Assembly (NCBI GenBank): GCA_023512835.1
Contig: CM042088.1
Span: 10,594,078 to 10,658,077, forward strand
Length of the DNA stretch: 64,000 nt
Direction: 5' to 3'
Source: Taxillus chinensis
Lineage: Eukaryota; Streptophyta; Magnoliopsida; Santalales; Loranthaceae
How positions within the stretch are numbered: the first letter of the stretch is position 1; each line of letters begins with the position of its first letter. The position numbers and the translations under genes were made by a program. Under the pieces are notes generated by a model. That model ran no database searches. It saw only the letters and a program-made list of their open reading frames with translations, and had not been told where the DNA came from. This document shows, piece by piece, positions 1 to 10,458 of this stretch.

Positions 1-1009
1 AAGTGCCGAAAGGATGCGTTTAGAGCTTGGGGAAATTGCAAAGAAAGAGTTGTACAGGTGAACAAAAAAAGCTAGGATAGCTTGATGAGAAGCTTGCGGA
101 GTATGAGCTCCTAGGATCTTCAGAGGCGGCAACATTCCTGAAATTACAGAGTATGCTGAATGTATGTAAATGATGCATGCACTGCAATGTGCTGTATGCG
201 GGGATGCATAAACCTCAACCTGTGGTGTCATATGATGCCATGTGATGCGATGCGATGTATGCATCGAATGCAATGTGATGTATCACTGAGGGTTTGGCCA
301 GGGCTAGAGATTTATCTCAATGGTATTGGAGTGGTTGGCTAACATTCAACTTGTCGGGGAACAATGTTCTCTTTAGCTGGGGAGTCCATTCTGTCTTTGC
401 TGGGGAACTCTCTTTTGTGCATGAAGGGTCTGTTAAATTGAGCTTCGCCATATTGAGGAGCTTGACTTGATGACTTCTCTGGGGATAGTGATATTCTGTG
501 GAGATATGAGTACTCTGAGTTGGGGACTTAATTTATTTGGGGATTTTGAGCTTGACCCTACTCATAAGGTAATGCTAATGGATCCCACTAGGGATTTAAA
601 ATATTCTATTTAAATGTGAAATAAAGAGGATAAAATATGATTAAGGATATAAAATGGGATTTTGCTGGTTTGATTCCACAAAACATATTTATATCATAAA
701 AAGTGTCCTATTGTTATAATCTGATAAACAGAATTACAAGTCTTTAAAAAGCAAAATATACAAATTTGATTCGAGCGTGCTGCAGGTTTGACCAAGTCTT
801 CCACTATTTGCAGCCGCTGTTTTTGGATGATGTTGTCTCCACTGTTTGCAAAGGACCCTATTTGTTGTGGTCCTGATCCTTTCAGATTCTGACTGATTTC
901 ACCCTTTCAAGATTTATTGTTGGCTTTGTATTTTACCCTTGGTGCCCTTTCGGGTTTTCACCAAGTCTGTTCATTATAGGAATAAGAATCTTGTTGGGAG
1001 GTATGAGAG
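1..1009 (-). other. 3' non-coding part of the Ogre-like element
   Basis: This follows the integrase stop codon and holds no coding sequence I can support. From about 150 to 290 it is low-complexity, rich in ATGCAT/GATGTATG words. From about 350 to 560 the word GGGGA recurs roughly every 20-60 bases (for example after CTTGTC, AGCT, TTGCT, CTCT and AGTT). I see no LTR terminus or polypurine tract, so the 3' LTR lies further left. Confidence 0.5.
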
Positions 1010-2290
1010 TTAAGCATAAAACGTTTTGACGGCGTCACTATTTACTGGATTAGGAAGCTCATCTCCGTCCATTTTGGCAAGGATCAATGCGCCTCCCGAG
1101 AATGCTTTTTTCACAACATATGGGCCTTCATAATTGGGAGTCCACTTGCCTCTATGGTCATGTTGGATTGGCAAGATCTTCTTGAGGACAAGATCATCCT
1201 CTTGAAAGCTTCTGGGTTTCACCTTTTTATTGTAGTTGTTGATCATTCTTCGTTGATACAACTATCCTCTACAAACTGCTGCCAAGCGGTTGCCTTCAAT
1301 TAGATTCAACTGCTCATAACAACTTTTGGCCCATTTTGCTTCTTCGAGCTGAGTATCCTTAAGTACTTGGAGGGAGGGTATCTCCACTTCGACCGGTAGA
1401 ACTGCTTCCATGCCATAGACCAAAGAAAATGGAGTTGCCCCGGTCGATGTACGCACTGAGATACGATAAGCATGCAAAGCGTATGGTAGTTTCTCATGCC
1501 AATCTTTGTATGTTTCAGTCATCTTTCTGATAATGTTCTTGATGTTCTTGTTGGCTGCCTCAACTGCTCCATTCATCTTTGGTCGATACGGGGTCGAGTT
1601 GCGGTGTTGAATTTTGTATGTTTCACACAACTTCCCTATCATCCGACTGTTCATATTGGCAGCATTGTCCGTTATGATCTGCTCGGGAAGCCCATATCGG
1701 CATATGATGTTGTTCCGCATAAATCAAAGTACCACAGCCTATGTGACATTAGCATATGATGCTGCTTCTACCCACTTGGTGAAGTAATCAATGGCTACCA
1801 AAATGAAACGATGACCATTAGAAGCCTTTGGAGATATTGGTCCGATAACGTTAATGCCCCAAAGCGAGAACGGCCACGGGGAAACCATCACGTGTAGTTT
1901 GGACGGCGGTACTTGGATCTTGTCGCCATAAATTTGACACTTGAGGCATTTGCGCACATATTCAATGCAATCTTTTTCCATGGTGACCCAATAATAGCCC
2001 ATTCGCATGATTTGTCTTGTTAATGCATGTCCATTTGCATGTGAACCACATTCCCCTTCGTGCACTTCTTTCATTATTTGTGTCGATTCTTCTTTTGTCA
2101 CACACCGCAATAATACCATGTCATGGTTTCTATTATACAGAATCGAGCCATCAAGATAATAGTTGGATGCTGACCTTCGGATATTTCTTTTATCAGACTC
2201 AGAGGCCTCTGCTGGGTATTCTTGCTTAAGCAAATACTGTTTGACGTCCTCAAACCAAGGTTTTTCTTCAGTATTTCCTTCAATGGCCAT
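1010..2290 (-). pseudogene. Ogre-like integrase (broken)
   Basis: C-terminal part of pol; inserts element cDNA into host chromosomes. The zinc-binding region shows two His in HEGECGSHANGH and then a C-L-K-C pair. The core keeps the second Asp (ITDNAAN) and the Glu (NGAVEAANKN). The first catalytic Asp, normally in a G-x-D-V-I-G-P motif, reads Asn here (GINVIGPI), a single G-to-A change that would abolish catalysis. In-frame stops lie at 1739-1741 (TAG), 1724-1726 (TGA) and 1262-1264 (TAG), each one C-to-T step from Gln or Arg. The tail ends in K-T-F-Y-A at 1010. It shares one frame with the RNase H segment upstream, as in a polyprotein. Confidence 0.88.
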
Positions 2291-2329
2291 GCAATGTGTA
2301 GGAGCATCTTGTATACGGATATCGAAAGA

Positions 2330-3412
2330 CTAGACTTCCAACTTTGTGTCTAGTCGAAGGAGGGAGGCTAGAGTGGCCAACGCATCAGGAATCTGATTGT
2401 ATTCCCTGGGCATATGCTCTAACGTGATATCTTCGAATTGCTCAACTAACTCTTTAACGTACTTCCGATATGGGATTAATTTGTGGTTTCGAGTCTCCCA
2501 TTCACCCTTTACTTGAAAAATGATGAGTGCCGAATCGCCGAACACTTGTAATTTTTTGATTCCTTTGTTAATGGCTTCTCAAAGTCCCATCACACAAGCC
2601 TCATATTCTGCTACATTGTTTGTACAAGGGAAGGTTAGCTTTGCCGCCATGGGAAAATGTTCGCCTTTTGGGGATATCAGGATGGCCCCAACACCGTGAC
2701 CTAAGAGACTGGAGGCTCCATCGAACCACATCGTCCATATGTCTGATACTTCGGCCGAAATGATGTTGATGTGCTCATCTGGGAAGCCAATAGTCATGGG
2801 CTCGTAATCTTCTAGTGCTCTGTCTGCCAAATAGTCGGCTATTGCACTTCCTTTTATGGCTTTTTGAGGTATGTAAATGATATCATACTCCGATAGGATC
2901 AGCTACCATTTGGCGATTCTCCCAGAAATGGATGGTTTTTCCAAGAGATATTTGAGTGGATCATGCCTCGAAATCAGCCATGTGGTATGATAAAGAGTGT
3001 ATTGCCTCATTCGTCTTGTTATCCAAACAAGGGCACAACATGTCTTTTCCAAGGGTGTGTAGTTCTCTTCATTGATGGTGAACTTCTTGCTGAGGTAATA
3101 AATGGCCTGCCTCTTGTTGCCTGTAGAATCGTGTTGCCCCAAGACACAACCCATCGCTGACTCCTGAACGGTCAAGTATAAGATCAGAGGTCTATCTGGT
3201 ACTGGTGGGACCAAAATAGGTGGATTAGACAGATATTGTTTGATCTTGTTAAAAGCTTCTTGACACTTGTCATTCCAAATTTCTGGGTTGTTCTTTCGTA
3301 AAGTCTTGAAGATGGGTTCACAGGTGGCTGTCAATTGGGAAATAAATCGGGCAATGTAATTCAGTCGCCCTAGGAATCCTCTAACCTCCTTGATGGTCCG
3401 TGGTGGAGGCAT
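2330..3412 (-). pseudogene. Ogre-like RT thumb, RNase H and second (archaeal-type) RNase H
   Basis: The first part (3412-2903) begins at the conserved RT segment PPRTIKEVRGFLGRLNYIARF and runs into the retroelement RNase H (YLTVQESAMGCVLGQ, then ENYTPLEKTCCALVW). The second part (2830-2330) is a separate RNase H domain with M-W-F-D-G-A-S, N-N-V-A-E-Y-E-A and V-F-G-D-S, giving the Asp-Glu-Asp catalytic set. Tat/Ogre elements are known to have such a dual RNase H. In-frame stops at 2903-2905, 2579-2581 and 2330-2332 are all explained by C-to-T changes. The frame is otherwise continuous to the integrase. Confidence 0.85.
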
Positions 3413-3429
3413 CTCTTGGATAGCTCGAA

Positions 3430-4402
3430 CTTTATCTGGATTACTTCGGGGTTCAATTTCAGCTGATATTTCCGTAGCCTGTTGAAGAGCTTGCGGAGTA
3501 CTTCGATATGATCTTCAGTGCTTTGTGATTTGGCTATCATGTCGTCCATATATACTTCGACTTCCTTATGCATCATATCGTGGAATAGAGTCACCATGGC
3601 TCGCTGATAGGTGGCTCCTGCATTCTTTAGACCAAACAACATCACATTATAGCAGAAAGTGCCCCAAAGTGTCGTGAATGTGGTCCTCTCTGTGTGTTCG
3701 GGGGCCATACGAATTTGATTATAGCCCGAGAAACCATCCATGAATGAGAATAGAGCATGCTTTGCCATATTATCCACTAGCGTATCAATGTGAGGAAGTG
3801 GGAAGTTATCTTTTGGACTAGCCCAATTCAAATCTCTATAATCAACGCACATGCGGACCTTGCCTCCTTTCTTCGGTACTGGTACAACATTGGCCACCCA
3901 TTCTGGATAATGGGAGACACTTAAGAAACCTGCGTCCCATTGCTTTCTGGCCTCTTCTTTAATCTTCAGTAGCATCTCCGGTCTCATTCTTCTCAATTTC
4001 TGCTGGACTGGCTTGCATTCCGGCCTCACTGGTATGTTATGCTGCACTATGTCTATGTCTAATCCTGGCATATCTTAATACGACCATGCAAAAACATCTA
4101 TGTAGCTCCTTAGCAGCTCAATTAATTGCTTCTTGATGTCGGTAGCTATTAAGGATCCTACCCTCAATTCTCTTGGTTCGGCTGTCGTCCCCAAATTCGC
4201 TGTTTCTACTGGGTCTTCACTTAGAATGGATAAACGGTCTTCCCTTTCCAATAGGCGTATAATCTCCCCTAGTAGCTCAGGTATCTCCTCTACCTCATTC
4301 TTGTCAGCTTCAAACACGGGCTGCTCCCAGTTTGGACTTTGGTCAAACCTTAGGCATCTCGTTTCGCTTTCGCATATGATATTTTCATTGACATTGTAAT
4401 AC
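3430..4402 (-). pseudogene. Ogre-like reverse transcriptase (internal deletion)
   Basis: Copies element RNA into cDNA. Visible motifs in order are PVPKKGGKVRMCVDYRDLN, SFMDGFSGYNQI with the first catalytic Asp, FGLKNAGATYQR, and VYMDDMIAKS with the catalytic Asp pair. The segment starts after a likely splice acceptor at 4403. A TAA stop at 4075-4077 interrupts the linker before MPGLDIDIVQHNIPVRPECK. After QLKLNP (about 3446) the usual ~25-residue stretch before the P-x-K-V-x-A-I motif is missing and the frame changes, so an internal deletion has removed part of the palm-thumb connection. This copy cannot make active RT. Confidence 0.87.
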
Positions 4403-4600
4403 CTGCTTATAAGAGAATTACAAGTTGGTAACCAAATATGATATGCATATGTTATGAATGGAATGCACCGTGAAAGATTTGAAGAAAAGTTCATTTTATT
4501 GAAAAGCTTTTGATAAAAACAAATGTTCACCGCTTCAAAAGACATTAAAATAGAATACATTAAATCCAGTGACCCCGTAAGCATTACATTATGGGGAGGT
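4403..4600 (-). other. Probable intron between protease and RT of the Ogre-like element
   Basis: Ogre elements are known to carry a spliced intron between protease and RT. Here the protease/linker frame ends near 4584 and RT resumes in another frame. On the - strand a good acceptor, TTATAAGCAG, ends at 4403 and is followed by coding-like sequence. The intervening stretch is T-rich and has no coding similarity that I recognise. I could not fix the donor; a GTAATG at about 4590 is only a candidate. Confidence 0.4.
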
Positions 4601-5867
4601 CCAGGCTGGTCCAATTGTTTAATGGATGGTTGGGATCCTCTCGCACCACTAGAGTCATCTCACTCAGCACCTTCTCATCTGCATCCAATACAGCTACAAA
4701 CTCAGGCACGGGCTCAAGTTGGCTTTTATGGATGAACCCTCCACTCCGGAATGTAACATTCAAGGGGGGAAAGCTTCTCTTTTCTTCTTGAACTACCCTT
4801 TTTTGCAGCCTTGCCATCCTGCTTTCTTTCTTTTTGATAGCTACCCTCTGTCTGTCAGCTCTAGTAGGCATGTAGCCCAGCCCAAATTTCTCAGTATTTT
4901 CTCAGATGGTCAGGGGTTTCTGGATTCCTTGAGCCTTTGAACCTAATCCTTGCCCTGGCTTGTACCCTTGCTTGATCATGGTGGTTGCAACCATCTTTGA
5001 TGCCTTTGAGAGGTGATAGCTTGGTATAGAAGTGATGTTCACGACCTCAAAGAATCGATAGGAACATTCCGGTACATCCTCGTTGTTTTCAATATAAGGT
5101 ACTGATGCCGGTTTGGTGACGAGGAAACTTGTCTCTCCAGAGATGCAAATGAGCTGGTCTCCCATCACAAATTTCATCTTTTGGTGGAGGCTTGACAGCA
5201 CTGCCCCTGCCATGTGGATCCAGGGTCTTCCCAACAAACAGCTGTAATATGGCGTGATGTCCATCACCTGAAATTCCACCGTAAAAGTAGTTGGCCCAAT
5301 CATGAGTGGAATATCCAGAGTCCTCACCACGTCACGCTTTCTTCCATCGAATGCCCGTACCTTCATCGTACAGGGACGCATATAGGATGCGTCGATTGGA
5401 AGTTGCTGCAGTATATGCAAGGGCATAATGTTCAAGGCAGAGCCATTGTCAATGAGTACACGGGCTATGGTGTGCTCCTTGCATTTGACCGTGATGTGCA
5501 AAGCTTTTATGTGCCCCTTTCCTTCTTGGGGTAGCTCGTCATCTCCAAAGCTAATGACGTTATTCATGATAAGGTTACTAGTGAGTCCATCCACCTTCGC
5601 GACTGAGATGGTTGGAAGAACGTAGGCTTGGCTCAGGACTTTTAATAGTGCCTCACGGTGAGGTTGGGAATCCATCATTAATGAGAGCAATGAGATGCGA
5701 GCCGGTTGTCGACTTAGCTGATCCACAATATTATACTCACTCTGCTTCATGAGCTTCAGGAATGCCAATGTCTCTTTTTTAATGACTGGTGCTTCTTTCT
5801 TTGTTGCCTCCAACGTTGGCTCAATTTCTAATTCCACAGTGTTCTCCTTCCTTGCTTTGTCTGCCAT
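4584..5867 (-). pseudogene. Ogre-like aspartic protease with G-patch
   Basis: Cleaves the Gag-Pol precursor. The active site reads RVLIDNGSALNIMPL; an Asp-Asn-Gly core is normal in the Tat lineage, where other retroelements use DTG or DSG. YSCLLGRPWIH further on is the flap/C-terminal part of the fold. From about 4975 to 4905 the sequence KQGYKPGQGLGSKAQGIQ is a G-patch, an RNA-interaction module known from these elements. A TGA at 4902-4904 breaks the frame directly after the G-patch, and the frame then continues in phase to 4584. Upstream it is continuous with the gag tail. Confidence 0.85.
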
Positions 5868-8079
5868 ATCAGGGGCATAAGCCTTACCGCTCCTAGTTAT
5901 CTTCTCTACTACTGCGGTTCCCTGAACTATTTCGCAACTGTAGTTCCATGGGACCGCCTTATTAGTCTTATAGGGGAAAGGAGCAGGAACACCTATGGTG
6001 AGAGGTGCAATTCCATGCGGTAGTTATGGGATTTCAGTTATCTCCCCTTTGTCTAGCACGAGACTTGAGGCATGGATAGTGAGAGGCTTGATTCCATGTG
6101 GCAGTAGCGGGATCTCCAGAGCCTTAACGTTTAAGACAAGGGGTGTTGGCACCCATGGCGATTTGTGTGAATCATCTCCTTGGATCATGTGGCTTTGGTT
6201 GTCCGTTCCTCCTCTTGAGAATTCGATCATCCTTTGGTCCATAAGCTTTTGTACCATGTTAGCAAACTCGCTACAGTGTTCGATATCATGCCCCCGTGAC
6301 ATTTTGTGATAAAGGCATTGTTTCTCCAACTTCGTCCCCTTCTTTGTCTTCAATGCGTCGGGAGCAAGTATATATCCATATTCCTGCAGTAGGTTAAACA
6401 AATATCTTTTCTCCATTCGTATTTGTGAAACCTTCTCTAGCCGTCCTTCTGTTGTGATACTGGTCACGTCATGGGAATGTTCCGGAAGCGGATTACTGTT
6501 CACATTTGGCGTCCCAGTCAGTGCGGAAAAATCCAGCCACTTTGCATCCTTCAATGCCTGAACCTTCCTTTTGAATGTTATACAATTCTCGATATCATGT
6601 CCAGCTCCACCTGCGTGATATTCACACCTGGCATCCGGCTTGTACCAGGTCGGGGGGAGGAGTCTTTATTTCTCCCAAGGGTATAGGGGTTACCATCCTT
6701 GCCTCTAAGAGTTTGGGGTATAATTCCGCATAAGTCATTGGAATTTGATCAAACTCTTGTCGTGGTCGACGAGAAGCCTGATTCGCTCCTGCTTGCTGGG
6801 TCTGAGCCCTCGATTGCCCCTGTCCTTGGAATGAGGCTCCAAGTCCTTCCTGAGTTGCTGGCCTTGGTTGCTCTGCGTAAGGCGCTCTTGGTTGAAACGG
6901 ATTAGGTGTCATTGGATATGGAAATGAAACCCCTCCCTGTGGCAAGTATGGCATGAATTGGGGAGGTGGTGCAGGTGCAGCATAAGCAGCTACCGGTGAC
7001 CCTTTGTAGCACCCTCGCGCTTAGTAGAATGTTGGTTGTATTGACTGGTGCGCTTAGTATACCAGGTTGCTCTCATTTTCCTTCTTCTTTGCTGGTGGTT
7101 GAAATCGTTTTGATGTCTCAGCCGCATCACCCTTTAGCTTTCCTCCTTTAATTCCACTTTCTACACGTTCACCGGATGCAACCAAATCTGCAAAGCTGTT
7201 GGAGACGTTACCTATCAACTTCTCGTAGTATACGCCTTTTAGTGTGTTGATAGAAAGAGTGGTGAGTTCTCTTTCGGTAAGAGGAGGTTGGACCTCCACA
7301 GCGGCCTCTCTCCATCTTCGTGCATAATCTTTGAAATTCTCCTCGGATCCCTTTTCCATGGACTGCAGGGTTAGTCGATCCAGCGCCAGCTCGGTGACAT
7401 GTTTGTATTGTGCCAAGAAAGAGGTAGCCAATTCCTTCCATGTCTTGATGCGGTTTCCATTTAGTTGAAAGTACCAGCGAAGGGATGCCCCGGTTAGGCT
7501 CTCCTGGAAACAATGCATGAGGAGCTTGTCTTCACCAGCATAAGCAGCCATCTTTTGACAGTACATGGCCAAATGTGTCTTTGGACACCGGGTCCCGTTG
7601 AACTTTTCAAACTCCGGCATTTTGAATTTTGGTGGCAGCGCCACTCCAAGGACTAAGCATAAGTCTTGTGGGCTGGTCATGCTATAGCTGTCAATGCCTT
7701 CTACGGCTTTCAATCTTTCCTCGAGTCAGCGTGGAGCGAGAGACTCAATATTTTCCTGAGGAGCTGGGGAACCCATTACCTCCATTGCATGTCCCGATGT
7801 GGGCATAGTAAAATGAGTTTGATTTGGAGTTGGAGGTTGTGCCGTAGTAGGATGATAGGTGGGTGCCTAGCTTGGAGCCAGATTGGGCGGTTGAACTGCG
7901 TCTTGCCCCTGCTCTTGGTGGTGATTGATAGTTCCCCCTGTCGGGGTTCCTCTTGCTGGGATTCTTTCTCTTTCTTCAGTCAGCTTGGTGAGCATATCCA
8001 TCATCAAAGCCATTTGCCCCTGCAGGGCCTGTTGTGATTGTTCTAAACCCATGAGTTTGTTCTCTGCTTCATCTGCCAT
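5868..8079 (-). pseudogene. Ogre-like Gag (broken)
   Basis: Structural capsid protein that packages element RNA. It starts at 8079 with MADEAENKLMGLEQSQQAL, a coiled-coil-like N terminus. The retrotransposon gag core (PPKFKMPEFEKFNGTRCPKT, TSFLAQYKHV, FKDYARRWRE) lies at about 7640-7220. Two short C-x2-H-x4-GH-x4-C zinc-knuckle-like motifs lie near 6620-6580 and 6350-6280. Breaks: stops at 7867, 7726, 7054 and 6024, and a frameshift in a run of six G at 6652-6657. The tail (VPAPFPYKTNKAVPWNYSC) then joins the protease in frame. Confidence 0.83.
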
Positions 8080-8353
8080 CGGTTGTGGCTGTGATACTTG
8101 ATTGCAGCGAGATCTGAGATTGTAAGAGTGCGCAATCCTAGAGAGAGGTTGCTACCCACCTGGGTACAAGGGAACTTTTATTTGATTTTTTTTTATTTGA
8201 TATGCATGTATGCATGGAATGTATATGCGGAGGATTAGAAAAACAAACAACTTTATTACAAACCAAACACACAATACAAACATTCAATGCTGAAATGCCA
8301 TGTAAAATGAAAGCTAGTGCTACATGATCTTAAAGCACTCTTCTAGTCATCTC

Positions 8354-9789
8354 CTAAGTAGCACGACGCCTCTTCCTCTGGGGTGGTCGCTCACCTGCTT
8401 CCTCCCTCTGTTTTAATATGGTCTCTATTTGTTTTTCCCTCAGCTGCAACCTCTGAAGAGCTCCTTCTAACGATGCTTCTAGCCTCTGGATCTGTTGCCT
8501 TAAAGTCTGATTCTCCTGGAGGATAGCCTTCATGTCTGAAGTTAGTTGTGGCTTGTGTTGTGCCCTCCAAGATATGTATGCAGGGTAAACACCAGGTTTT
8601 GAACTTTTGGGTTGGATCTTGTGTGGTGTGGACCATGCCTGATACATCTTGTTGCCTTCTTCTGTGAGCATGGTTCTACTATAAGTGAAGTCACACTCTT
8701 CCATGCCAAATAGCACGGGGATAATCTGATGACGCCTCACTTGTCTTCCCACCTGCAATGGTGCATATTCAGTTCCTCCCCAGGGACCTAAAAGTGGAAC
8801 CCAATTGTAGTCCCCGCAGCTATATGCCATGGAGACCACCGGCATCCAAGGAGCAATCCAGGTAATGTCAGCTTCTGTGAGGTTCTCCAACTTCTTTTTC
8901 TAGCTTTCAAAGTCTTTAGGTAGGCTCCACTTGCTGAGCAGAATATCTAGTAGTGTCATGGCTGGCACCTGATAAACAGCAGGAAAATGATGAACACTAC
9001 AAGGGAAATGACCTTGCAACCAGGTACATAGGAGAGGTAAGCACCCCATGAACTGTCCCGAGCCTTTACTCCTCAGATAAGTAAGAGATCGAATGGTTTC
9101 GGCCAAGATAGCAGGAGTAGGGTCACATCCTTTGAGCACCTGCTGGACCAAATCTACAATTGCTCCATCGATGTGGGCCAGTATCCTTGGGAAAATGACT
9201 TGCCCATATATAGCTAGTGTAAGCAGTCTATGTGCCCCTGCTTCTGTTGCGGTCTGTATTATTTCTTTAATTGTTGCCCATGGAAGATATTCCCGCCCAC
9301 CATAGGTTGTGACCGCCGGTGAGTCCCATACTGGCTTTCCCATTATCTCAGCAAAGGCCCTTCGACATGATCTTCTGGGCTCTGGTAGATAGACCTTCAT
9401 TTTGTTTTCCACGGGGATATCCAATAATCTTCTGTATTCTTCTATTATGGGAACAAGATCTATGCCGTTGAAGTCAAAGCACCGCCGTCGAGGATCCCAG
9501 AAATATATGGCTGCCCCAAGCATATCTGTATCGGCCAGTAGCTCGGTCACATGGAGCAAATCCCCAAACTGTTGTATATGCTTTTCCTTTCGTCTGACCA
9601 CTGCCTCCATATTGTCTATACCCCCTTAGTGTAGTCCAGCTGATCTTCTATGATAACATGTTCTGCCTTGTGGGCTTCTCCTGACAGAAAATCTCCAAGG
9701 CGAAGTTGAATGTCTCCAAATGCTTGGGCCACCACTGCGACAGCCTCCTTGCCCTGAGGGCCTTTTAGGAGATGACTGAAAGTTGCCAT
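8354..9789 (-). pseudogene. Ogre ORF1, extra gene upstream of gag
   Basis: An additional protein of unknown function that Ogre elements carry between the PBS and gag. The best start is the ATG at 9789 (MATFSHLLKGPQGKEAVAV). A one-base slip in a G run near 9621-9625 shifts to the frame with MEAVVRRKEKHIQQFGDLLH. The central stretch CFDFNGIDLVPIIEEYRRLL resembles the DUF7745-type domain of such ORFs. A TAG at 8900-8902 precedes the conserved APWMPVVSMAYSCGDYNWVPLLG block. The C-terminal ~60 residues form a coiled coil (ILQENQTLRQQIQRLEASL) and end in a basic RKRRR patch that could act as a nuclear signal. The domain naming is from memory. Confidence 0.75.
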
Positions 9790-10439
9790 GCCTATATGAA
9801 TGTCGTGTTATGCATGATGACAGGTTAGGATGACAGGTTAATATATATCAAGGCAGTTAGGCAGGATAAAGAATAAACCAATGGTAAAAAAACAGCTAAT
9901 ATGTGCAGGGGATGACTTAAGGACTACCCTACAAAACAAAGGTTAGCATGGCATGGAATGAGCAAACAAAATGTGGGTCAATGCCCCTGATGGGCTTCTA
10001 TTGCTACACCTATCTTATTCGTTGGTTCCCAAACTTCCTCAATAGAGGGCTCCGTACACCATGGGATTTACCGGAGGGGGATCTTAAAAGGACGTGCCTT
10101 AAAAGAACCTCAAGCTTGAGTGAGGAGTCCGAGGCTCCGTTGCGGATAATGATCAACGCGCTGCGGACCATACTGAACCTCGCTAACCTAGATTGTGCTA
10201 AACCCGGGTATAGGGTTATACATGAATGCAACAAGTATGGTAAAGCAGTAAATCACAACTATCATGGTAGCTAAAGCATATAAATAAATCACAGTTTAAA
10301 GATAAATGACAACTGTAAACAAGAAATAAATGTCTAGGAAAAAAACAACTTAGCACAACAGTTAAATATATACAACAGTACAATTAAAAATAACCTCCTA
10401 ATCCTAGTTCTAGACCTAACTCTCTAAAGTGTTCATTTT
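9790..10439 (-). other. Leader of the Ogre-like element between PBS and ORF1
   Basis: Untranslated leader on the - strand. No open frame of any family that I recognise; the + strand frame at 9948-10274 is not coding-like. It would contain the packaging signal, which I cannot locate. Confidence 0.5.
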
Positions 10440-10456
10440 CCCCAGCAGAGTCGCCA
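10440..10456 (-). promoter_or_regulatory. Primer binding site of the Ogre-like element
   Basis: On the - strand it reads TGGCGACTCTGCTGGGG, starting with the TGG that pairs with a tRNA 3' CCA end and lying two bases from the LTR. The length and position fit a PBS. Ogre elements are reported to use tRNA-Arg; I infer the same here but did not check the tRNA sequence. Confidence 0.75.
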
Positions 10457-10458
10457 GT

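Noticed and set aside
160..342. Small + strand open frame rich in Met and Cys
   Set aside because: It is built from low-complexity ATGCAT/GATG repeats in the 3' non-coding part of the Ogre-like element.
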